Origin: an uncultured Eubacteriales bacterium
GTDB lineage: Bacteria > Bacillota > Clostridia > Peptostreptococcales > Anaerovoracaceae
NCBI GenBank assembly: GCA_902797405.1
Contig: CADBSP010000268.1
Location: 1-13,392 of the forward strand
Direction: 5' to 3'
DNA: 13,392 nt
Shown here piece after piece: positions 1 to 8,200 of this stretch; the first letter of the stretch is position 1, and every line of letters starts with the position of its first letter. The notes beneath the pieces were generated by a model. That model was not told where the DNA came from and did not search any database. It was given only the letters and a program-made list of their open reading frames with translations. Made by a program: the position numbers and the translations under genes.

Positions 1-17
1 CTCTTTGAGAAATATTT

Positions 18-285
18 GAGAATCGTGGGCATCGAAGAAAAACCATGGCATGCCCATGGGTACCGTCAAAAAAATAGCCTCCGCCCATGAAATCAAATCT
101 TTGAATCTTTGAGAATCGTGGGCATCGAAGAAAAACCATGGCATGCCCATGGGCACCGTCAAAAAAATAGCCTCCGCCCATGAAATCAAATCTTTGAATC
201 TTTGAAAATCGTGGGCATCGACCAAAAAAAGGGACATGCCCATGGGCATCGTCAAAAAAAGGGCCTCCTCCCACGAAAATGGAAT
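18..285. repeat. 93-bp tandem repeat, about 3 copies, palindrome-bearing
   Basis: Copies start at 18, 111 and 204, each 93 bp apart. Copies 1 and 2 differ at a single base (t61 versus c154). Copy 3 keeps the layout but is diverged and fades out near 285. Each copy holds the halves GTGGGCAT and ATGCCCA, a palindromic core around CCCATGGG (a 12-bp palindrome at 144-155 and a perfect 14-bp one at 236-249), and A-rich tracts that read as T-runs on the minus strand. The array lies downstream of the MATE gene on that gene's strand. No spacer-like unique sequence separates the copies, so it is not CRISPR. The left boundary is near the window edge and may be incomplete. Function is unknown; transcription termination or an extragenic repeat family are both possible. 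Confidence 0.85.
224..253 (-). terminator. Possible intrinsic terminator within third 93-bp repeat copy
   Basis: Read on the minus strand, GAC (253-251), a bulged G, ATGCC, a CATG loop, GGCAT and GTC (235-233) form an interrupted 8-bp hairpin, followed by CC and a run of seven T (230-224). This is the shape of a Rho-independent terminator and lies about 155 nt past the MATE stop codon, with no better candidate in between. Copies 1 and 2 of the repeat have a similar palindrome followed by a five-T run. The stem is short and bulged, so this is a tentative call based on inspection only. Confidence 0.35.
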
Positions 286-409
286 AGATAAATAACTCCG
301 AGAATCATAAGAATCGAGATATATCTATTAAGATCGAGAATCCTTGTATTTGTAGGCGTAGGGCAAAACATGTTGATGCCGAACGCAGACCATAGTCTGT
401 GGTGCCTTA
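286..409. other. Non-coding spacer, no clear feature
   Basis: This stretch separates the MATE stop codon from the 93-bp array. It has three loose occurrences of a GATTCTCG-like motif on the minus strand (around 298-345) that recall part of the 93-bp unit, and a small 5-bp hairpin at 386-399 without a T-tract. I see no supported gene or RNA in it. Confidence 0.6.
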
Positions 410-1762
410 CTAATGATAATGCCTTTTGGGGTGTTTTCGTAGATAAATCCAGAAAGCGATTAGCATGACCAACAACAGGGTCCAAGAAATCGGGTAAGCC
501 AGATACACGTACTGGACGCTCACCTTGGGGACGTTTAAGAAATAAACGTAGATAACGCGGAACACTGTTGTCGCCACAAGATTGATGATAACTGTTGGGA
601 GCGAAATGCCATGGCCGCGAATGACGCCGACCAAAACATCGCCGTAGCCGAAAATCAGATACGGAACGACAATAATGAAAATCCTGTCGATACCGGCATT
701 AATGACCATAGGCGACGTGTTATATAGACTTAACAAAAACGGCGCCAGAGAGAGTTCGATTATGCACATGGCTCCGCCCATCATGGTCGTGCAAATCAAG
801 CACACTTTTAGGATTTCCTTCACCCTTTCGCTCTTGCCCGCAGCGACGTTTTGACTAGTGAAAGTCTGGCCCGCATGATGGAACGCGTTCATGCTTACAT
901 AAACAAAATTCTCGATGCTGGACGATGCGCTACTTGCAGCCATAATCGTTGGACCGTAGGCATTTATTGCGCTTTGGATCACCGCATTGGAAACGCTGAA
1001 TAAACTACTTTGTATTCCTGCAGGAACCCCAATCTGCGCCATGGAGATGAACATCCCCTTATCAAAGCGAATCTTCTTTAGGTCCACGTGCAGTTCATCA
1101 TCGGACTTAACCAGAAATCTAAGAATCATGAATGCGCTAAGCATATTGCTTAAATCCGTAGCAATCGCAACGCCTGCCACACCTAGATGAAAAACAATAA
1201 CAAAGATAAGATTTAGAATAACATTTGTGGTACCACTAATCAGCAGATAGTAAAACGGTCTGGTGGTATCACCCCGGGCTCTCAAAATCGCCGTTCCGTA
1301 ATTGTAGAGCATATTGAAAGGAAGTCCCAGAAAGAATATCCTCATGTAAATTCTAGACAGCGGAAAGATGTTTTCCGGAACAGAAATCAGCTTTAGCAAA
1401 ACTCCCGAAAGCGCAAATCCGATTACAGCAAAGATTACTCCTCCAACCAGCGCAACGAAAATAGCTGTGTGAATGGCGCGCGATAAACCGTCAGACTTTC
1501 CGCCCATGCCATAATATCTGGCAACAACAACATTAACGCCCACTGAAATACCAATCAAAATATTGATAATCAGAAATACCAAGCTACCCGTGGAACCAAC
1601 AGCAGCAAGACTTTCGGAGCCAGCAAAACGTCCCGCGACAGCAACGTCGGCGGCGTTAAAAAGTAGTTGCAATATATTTGTAAGAATCAAAGGAACCGCG
1701 AATCGGAGAACCTTCCCCATCAGCGGCCCATTAAGCATATCTATTTCGTTTTTCTTCTTCAT
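410..1762 (-). CDS. MATE family efflux transporter (DinF/NorM/YoeA-like)
   Basis: A complete 450-aa polytopic membrane protein of the multidrug and toxic compound extrusion family. Members export cationic drugs, metabolites or toxins across the cytoplasmic membrane in exchange for Na+ or H+. Length and layout are typical: two homologous six-helix lobes (about residues 16-217 and 236-441) joined by a charged loop (about 219-235). Family signatures seen are the TM1 segment FNAADVAVAGRFAG with Asp39, the position matching the coupling Asp of NorM-type transporters; RARGDTTRP (161-169) after helix 4-5; IGVPAGIQSSLFSVSNAV at the start of the second lobe; and IRGHG (381-385), the second-lobe counterpart of the RARGD motif. 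The start at 1762 keeps the usual short hydrophilic N-terminus before GPLMGKVLRFAVPL. There is no good Shine-Dalgarno and an extended -10 lies only 9 nt upstream, so the message may be leaderless; Met9 is an alternative. Substrate cannot be told. It is transcribed apart from the upstream giant gene. Confidence 0.96.
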   Translation of the reverse strand: MKKKNEIDMLNGPLMGKVLRFAVPLILTNILQLLFNAADVAVAGRFAGSESLAAVGSTGSLVFLIINILIGISVGVNVVVARYYGMGGKSDGLSRAIHTAIFVALVGGVIFAVIGFALSGVLLKLISVPENIFPLSRIYMRIFFLGLPFNMLYNYGTAILRARGDTTRPFYYLLISGTTNVILNLIFVIVFHLGVAGVAIATDLSNMLSAFMILRFLVKSDDELHVDLKKIRFDKGMFISMAQIGVPAGIQSSLFSVSNAVIQSAINAYGPTIMAASSASSSIENFVYVSMNAFHHAGQTFTSQNVAAGKSERVKEILKVCLICTTMMGGAMCIIELSLAPFLLSLYNTSPMVINAGIDRIFIIVVPYLIFGYGDVLVGVIRGHGISLPTVIINLVATTVFRVIYVYFLNVPKVSVQYVYLAYPISWTLLLVMLIAFWIYLRKHPKRHYH

Positions 1763-1771
1763 AACAGAGAG

Positions 1772-1800
1772 ATTATATCACAATTGCGGAGATGTGCTAG
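1772..1800 (-). promoter_or_regulatory. Candidate sigma-A promoter of the MATE gene (extended -10)
   Basis: On the minus strand a TGATATAAT element (TGn plus a perfect TATAAT, -10 at plus coordinates 1777-1772) ends 9 nt before the MATE ATG. A 17-nt spacer precedes a poor -35 (CTAGCA, 1800-1795). The extended -10 compensates for a weak -35 in known sigma-A promoters. The expected transcription start, about 7 nt past the -10, would leave only a few bases of leader. The call rests on consensus matching by eye. Confidence 0.6.
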
Positions 1801-1821
1801 CATTTTCTTAAATATAAATAA

Positions 1822-1914
1822 AAGGACGGCACCGAATCGGTTGGTTAAACTGATCCCGAAAGTTAGACTATAGGTCTAACTTTCGGGGGTTGTCTCAGAT
1901 TCGATGTCGTCCTT
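1822..1914. terminator. Strong two-stem inverted repeat, probable bidirectional terminator
   Basis: An inner perfect 14-bp stem pairs 1855-1868 (CCCGAAAGTTAGAC) with 1874-1887 around a 5-nt loop. An outer stem pairs 1822-1838 with 1898-1914 at 15 Watson-Crick positions plus one G-T and one mismatch. The two stems are separated by an asymmetric internal loop (16 and 10 nt). T-rich sequence follows the outer stem on both strands: TTGTTTTGTTTTG on plus, and TTTTATTTATATTT on minus. It sits between the end of the giant gene and the MATE promoter, where it would stop readthrough from the giant gene. The long imperfect palindrome could also be a small palindromic mobile element (MITE-like); no target duplication was identified. 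Confidence 0.7.
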
Positions 1915-1960
1915 GTTTTGTTTTGATGTTAGCCCGCAAGCATGCACCTATTATACAATT

Positions 1961-2195
1961 TTGGCATATTTACACAGATGGCCTATCTACTTACTGAGTA
2001 AGTGCTATGGCATGCTGCTTGCGTGACCTGTCTGCTTACTGTGTAAGTGTAATGGCATGCTGCTTGCGTTACCTGTCTGCTTACTGTGTAAGTGCAATGG
2101 CATGCTGCTTGCGTTACCTATCTGCTTACTGTGTAAGTGTAATGGCATGCTACTTGCGTTACCTGTCTGCCTACTGTGTAAATGTACTTGTATGC
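1961..2195. repeat. 45-bp tandem repeat array downstream of the giant gene
   Basis: Four well-matched units begin at 2007, 2052, 2097 and 2142, exactly 45 bp apart and differing by a few bases. A degenerate unit precedes them (about 1961-2006, with a 1-bp shift) and a decaying partial unit follows (2187-2195). Each unit carries ATGGCATGC, a CTGCTTGCG segment, and a small inverted repeat CTTAC-TGT-GTAAG (CTTACTGAGTAAG in the degenerate first unit). The array begins about 15 nt past the giant gene's stop codon, so it would form part of that gene's 3' untranslated region on the minus strand. Because 45 is a multiple of three it is open in a plus-strand frame (15-residue periodic peptide), but nothing supports translation. 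Function unknown. Confidence 0.88.
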
Positions 2196-2210
2196 TGTCG
2201 GCAATCCTAA

Positions 2211-5200
2211 CTATCTGTTTTTGCGTACGCGGAGTGCAATTGTGCCAGCCAGCAGGGCTGCAATTACACCGAGGACAATCCAGAGCACTGGGTTACTCTC
2301 ATCGCCTGTTGCAGGAACATTGGTTGCCGGTTTAGTCGGTTTGACTGTTGGCTTGCTTGGCTGAGTTGGCTTGGTTGGAGTCTGATCAGCTGATGGTTCC
2401 CACTTGGCGATATAGGTGATGTTTCCATCATCGTCCACGTATCTATCCCAACCTACGAATGTCTTACCGTCCTTGGTCGGATTTGCCGGTGCCGGTGGTT
2501 CTCCGACATTGACATCAAAGTTGGTCTTTTCCATGTAGATTTCATTGCCCTCGGAATCAATATACCTTACCCAAGGTGTCTTTTCCGGTGTTGGATCTTC
2601 CGGTGTCGGATCCTCTGGTTTTGGATCTTCCGGCTTCGGATCTTCCGGTTTCGGATCTTCTGGTTTCGGATCTTCTGGCTTCGGATCTTCTGGCTTTGGA
2701 TCCACAGGAGTCCACTTGGCGATGTAGGTGATGTTGCCATCCGGATCTACATGTCTGTCCCAACCTTCGAATGTGAATCCTTCCTTTGTTGGATCTGCAG
2801 GTGCAGGTGGTTCTGCAGCACCAACGGACTTGGTTGTCTTCTCTAGGTAGATTGTCGTTCCATCCGGATCGATATAGGTTACCCAATATGTCTTCTCCGG
2901 TGTTGGATCTACAGGAGTTGGATCTACCGGCTTCGGATCTACAGGAGTTGGGTCTACAGGCTTCGGGTCGACCGGGGTCGTGCTCGGCTTGTAGATTACA
3001 TCCACTACACTATCCTCAGAATCCGGTGTTACATCTAGTTTAGGAACGCTAGTCAGATCCACAGTGTATCCCGGCTTGTTCTTGGATACGACTTCGATGA
3101 AGACATCTTCTTCCTTATTCCAGTCGCCATACTCTACTGTGCCGTCCGGATTAGTTGTCTTAGTTCTGGTGAATGTGACAGTCTGTACAACATCTTCAAA
3201 TGCCTTTTCACCGTTCACTGTTTCAATCCAATAGCGAATGGTGCGTGTAATAGTCTTTGTCTCAGTCTCAGTTACAGGCTTATCCTCCGGTACCCACTTG
3301 GCTGTGTATGTGATGTTTCCATCTTCATCAACCGTGCGATCCCAACCATCAAAGGTGAATCCTTTCTTGGTTGGATCCTTTGGTGCGTCAGGTTCTTCCT
3401 GTTTCTGACCCTTTCCTGCCTTTGGCTCGGTGGTCTTTTCGAGATAGATTGTCGTTCCGTCCGGATCAACATAGGTTACCCAGATGGTCTTCGGTGTGTA
3501 GATTACGTATTCCTCGATTACTCTACCATTTTCATACTCGTTCGGATCGATGGTAAGCTCATCAACGGATTTTCTGTCAACCTCGTAGTTATCCAGTACC
3601 GGTGAATCCACCTTGCTCATGGTATCATTTTCAGGAATCCACTCGGAATATGAAGTCTCACCCGTTCCCGTATTGGTCGTCTTGATTCTGGTGAAGGTCA
3701 CCGTCTGAGTTACATCAGCAAAGGCCTCCTCGCCATCCTCAGTCAGGTAGCGATACTTAATCACACGAGTGATTGTCTTTGTTTCTTGCTCTTCGATAAT
3801 CTCAGGTTCAGGTACATAGATTACCACTTCGCTGAGATGCTCGCCAGGCTTTGCTGTTGCCTTCTCTACAGGATCTCTGTTTGGCTTCCAGCCAGGTATT
3901 TCCGGACTATCTACTTCTTCAAATTCACCTTCAGCAGGTGTCCAGTCGCCCCAGGATGTAATCTTTCCTGTCTTAGGATCGACTTTACCCTTGCGTTCAA
4001 ATGTCTCTTTCTGAACTACTGTCGGTGCCAGGTCCTCAGAAACCCTGGTTCCATCATTGTAGTAGTACTGAATGGTTCTTGTTGCTTCTGATGTCTGTAC
4101 GTTATCAACTACGTGAGGTGTGTACTTACCTTCAGCCGTCAATCCATTCTCATCTGTAACAATTACTGTCACGCCTGTTCCGTCTCCAACAAAGTCAGGT
4201 TCCGGTGTGAATGTGACCTTGCCTGTGTCAGGATCGAGTTCGTATACGCCCTCTCCAGGAACGGTCTTCTTTAGCGGATTATCTTCGTCCGGATCATTCA
4301 GGCTGTAAGCTCCTTTTTCAGGAATCTCGCCTGTACCCTTTTCGAACTTGAAGTCAGGTGTGCTTTCCTGCGGGTCGCCCTTTCCACCGTAGGTCTCTTC
4401 TTCAGGTCCTGTAGGCGGTAGGAGTTCTGGATCAGCCAGATAAACCACGTTTACAACACCCTTATCTCCAGGTTCAGTTACTTCGAGTGCTTCAACCTTG
4501 TCCGTTGTAGTCCATGTCTTTCCGTCCTTTGTTGCCTTGTCGTCAGGATTCTCTACTGCCGGAAGCGTTGCCTTTTCCCATGGACCCCATTCGGTTACTT
4601 CACCTGTCTTAGGATCAACCTTGGTCGCATGTCTGGTCAGTTTTACAGTCTGAACTGTATCCTCTGTAACTTCCTCTCCATCCTTTGTTTCATATGTGTA
4701 GTGGATGGTTCTGGTGGCAGTTCCTTCCTCTGTCGGATCAACTACGTGCGGTGTGTAAGTTGTTTCGGCGGACAATCCATTATTGTCAGTTCCTCTTACC
4801 TTTACCGGTGTTGGATCGCCAACAAAGTCAGGCTTCGGCGTGAAGGTAATTGTACCGTCTTTGTTCACCTTATATGTGCCCTCAGGAACTTCTACTGTAT
4901 TTGTAGGATTACCGTCTTCATCCAAAAGCTCAATCTTTACGATATTATTCTTGGTTCCCTCAGGTGTTGTCGATGTAGTTACTTCGAATGTAGGTGTTCC
5001 TGTCTGACTCTGACCCTTTACTCCGTAGGTTTCATCAGGTGTTCCTTCAGGTGGTGCAGGCTGATAAACTACATGCTCTGTGGCATTCTTCGGTCTACCT
5101 TCTTCGTCGTACTCAATCTCCCATTCCTCTACGGTTGCTCTGTCCGGAGTCCATCCTTCGATTTCAGGTGACTTAACAGCATCTGTATCGCCGTCGATAA

Positions 5201-8200
5201 CTTCCCAATCAGACCACTCTACTACGCCGCCTGCTTCATCAATTACAGTAGGTACGCGCTGGAGTTTGACAGTCTGAGTTATAGTCTCAGATGCTTCCTG
5301 TCCGTCTTCAGTCAGATATGTGTAAATGATTGTGCGTGTTACTGTTGTTTCTTCCGTAATCGGTGGATATACGTTGGTTACCGTGAATCCGTTTGTTGCA
5401 TCGCCGGTTATTTCCTGTGAATATGGACTTACATTGGCTTCAACAATGGTGTACTTGATTTCGGTTCCACCGTTACGATATTTGTTTGCTGTCCAGGTTA
5501 CTGTAAGGTCGTCGCCTGTTGCATCCTTGCTGACCGTCTTCTGGGAGTCTGCAACTTCTTTTCCGTCGGCAAGGAGAGTGAAGGTTACATCCTTACGGAT
5601 ATTGTATTTGTTATCAATATCATCCCAAACTTTGGTGGCTTTGATCTCTACCTGTTCAGGTGTATGAGTATTTGTGATGGTGTAATCGCCATCCTTGTTA
5701 CCCTTGGTTTCATCTGCAGTATAGCCTGCACTTTCCATATCATCTTTCAGCGCTTCTATTACTGTGTAGATGATTTCCTCGCCATTCTTGTACTTATCAA
5801 GTGCCTCGAAGGTTGCTTCCCAGTTGCTTTCTCTATTAAGTATCTTTGTTAGTTCTGTTGCAACTCCGTCAGCAACAAGGTTAAATACGACGTTATTTGG
5901 TCTCTTGCCGTCACGGTTGTTGTCATCATCCCAATCTTTCTTGACTGTAATGTCGATGGTTACAGGATTATATACTACATACTCTTCACCATAATCACCC
6001 GGTTCGGTTACTTCAAGTTCATCAACCTTGTCTTCTGTGGTCCAAGTCTTACCGTCCTTTGTTGCCTTGTCATCAGGATTTTCTACAGCCGGAAGCGTTG
6101 CCTTTTCCCATGGACCCCATTTGGTTACTTCGCCGGTATCAGGATCAACCTCAGTTGCATGTCTAACCAGGGTTACTGTCTGGACGGTGTCGTCTGTTAC
6201 CTGTTCTCCCTCCTCCGTCAGATATGTGTAGTGGATGGTTCTGGTGGCTTCACCCTTATCCTCAGGATCAACTACATGCGGTGTGTAGGTGGTTTTAGCA
6301 GTTCCGCCAAGCATGTCTGTAGCCTGTACATTTACAGGAGTTGGGTCGCCTACGAAACCTTCGTTTGGTGTAAATATGATGTTACTTGTCGGTTTTCCAT
6401 CCGCATCCTTCTCAATCTCATATGTACCTTCAGGAACAGTTACCTTCTCTGCAGGATTACCGTTCTCATCAAGAAGCTCGATTGACACGAATGTATTATC
6501 CTCACCCTCAGGTGTCTTCTCTGTGTCCACTGAGAATATAGGCGTACCTTTCTGCGGTTTATCCTTTAGGCCATAGGTCTCATCAGGCTCTGCAACAGGT
6601 GGTTTTGGCTGGTATACAACATTTACTACACCCTTGTCGCCGGGCTCAGTTACTTCGAGTTCCTTTACCTCATCCGTGGTGCTCCATCCCATTCCTGCTT
6701 CATCATCAGGATTGTCCACAGCAGGGAATTTTGCAGGTATCCAGTTCTCCCACTCGATTACTTCTCCTGTCGTAGGATCAACAGATTTTGCCTTACGTGT
6801 AAGTTCAACAGTCTGCTTTGTATCCTCAGTTACTTCCACGCCATCCTCTGTGAGATATGTATAATGGATTGTCCTTGTTGCATCTCCCTTTTCCTCAGGA
6901 TCTACAACGTGTGGCGTGTAGGTGGTATTAGCAGTTTTTCCGTTCTTATCTGTTCCTCTTACATTTACCGGAGTCGGATCACCTACAAATTCCGGATCCT
7001 TAGGTGTGAATGTAATTGTACCGTCTTTGTTCACCTTATATGTGCCTTCAGGAACTTCTACTGTATTTGTAGGATTACCATCTTCGTCCAGAAGTTCAAT
7101 CCTTACAATACTATTCCTGGTTCCTTCAGGTGTTGTCTGTGTAGTTACTTCGAAAGTCGGCGTTCCTGTCTGACTCTGGCCTTTTATTCCATAGGTTTCA
7201 TCTGGGGTTCCGACAGGTGGTGCAGGCTGATAAACTACATGCTCCGTAGCATCCTTAGGATCCTTCAAATCGATTTCCCATTCAGGAACGTCTCTATCTG
7301 CATCCCAACCTTCGATTTTCGGAGACTTGACTTCATCTGTTTCAGGATCTTCATCAAGGATCTCCCAGTCGCTCCATTCTACAACTCCGCCTTCCTCGTC
7401 GATTACCGTAGGTACGCGCTGTAGTTTTACCGTCTGAGTTACAGTCTCGGAAGCTTCCTTTCCGTCCTCGGTCAAATAGGTGTAGATGATTGTACGGGTT
7501 ACTTCCTTGGTCTCTGTAATCGGCGGATAAGTATTGGTTATGGTATAACCGCTTTCTGCATCGCCGGAAGTTTCCTGTGAGTACGGACGCACATCAGCTT
7601 CTTCAACTGTGTATTTGATTTCTGTTCCTTCGTTACGATATTTGTTTACTGTCCAGGATACTGTAAGATCCCCGCCTGTTGCATCCTTGCTTATGGTCTT
7701 TTCTGAACCTTCAACCTTTACGCCATCAGCCTTCAATGTGAAGGTTACGTCCTTACGCAGGTTATACTTGTTTTCAAGGTCATCCCAAACCTTGGTGGCT
7801 TTGATTTCTACCTGTTCCGGTGCATGGCTATTTGTGATGGTGTATTCGCCATCCTTATTACCCTTGGTTTCATCTGCAGTATAGCCTGCACTTTCCATAT
7901 CATCTTTCAGTGCCTCCATTACTGTGTAGATGATTTCAGTACCATTTTTATACTTATCCAGCGCCTCGAAGGTTGCTTCCCAGTTGCTGTCATTGTTCAA
8001 GCTTCTGGATAATCCTGTTGCAATTCCATCTGCAACAAGGCTAAATACGACGTTATTCGGTCTCTTGCCGTCGCGGTTGTTGTCGTCATCCCAAACCTTC
8101 TTGACTGTGATGTCGATGGTTACAGGATTATATACTACATACTCTTTACCGTAATCACCCGGTTCGGTTACTTCAAGTTCATCAACCTTGTCTTCTGTGG

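Larger units (their letters stand above)
2319..2984 (-). other. Pro-rich wall-spanning stalk with two InlB B-repeats
   Basis: Residues 3464-3685. Five PVDP(K/T) pentamers (2901-2975) lead into an InlB B-type repeat starting at Trp3497 (WVTYIDPDGTTIYLEK through FEGWDRHVDPDGNITYIAKW). One PVDPK and seven PEDP(K/T) pentamers follow (2589-2708), then a second such repeat from Trp3601 (ending FVGWDRYVDDDGNITYIAKW), and a Thr/Pro/Lys-rich tail up to the sorting signal. Pro-rich repeats next to a sorting signal normally thread the peptidoglycan layer. The GWDR and ITYIAKW motifs are typical of the Listeria/Bacteroides B-repeat family. Confidence 0.85.

Noticed and set aside
386..399. Hairpin just after the MATE stop codon as terminator
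   Set aside because: The stem is only 5 bp and no T-run follows on the minus strand.
252..485. Minus-strand 77-codon frame overlapping the MATE 3' end
   Set aside because: It overlaps the MATE gene in another frame, runs into the 93-bp repeat, and shows no recognisable protein features or ribosome binding site.
1950..1955. TATAAT on the minus strand as promoter of a small RNA
   Set aside because: I found no acceptable -35 at the right spacing and no structured transcript distinct from the palindrome downstream; a hexamer match in AT-rich sequence is weak evidence.
1961..2195. CRISPR array
   Set aside because: The 45-bp units abut with no variable spacers. The same holds for the 93-bp array at 18-285.
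2007..2210. Plus-strand small protein of 15-residue repeats (MACCLRYLSAYCVS units)
   Set aside because: The open frame is a by-product of a repeat period divisible by three; it lacks a ribosome binding site and shows no sign of selection at codon third positions.
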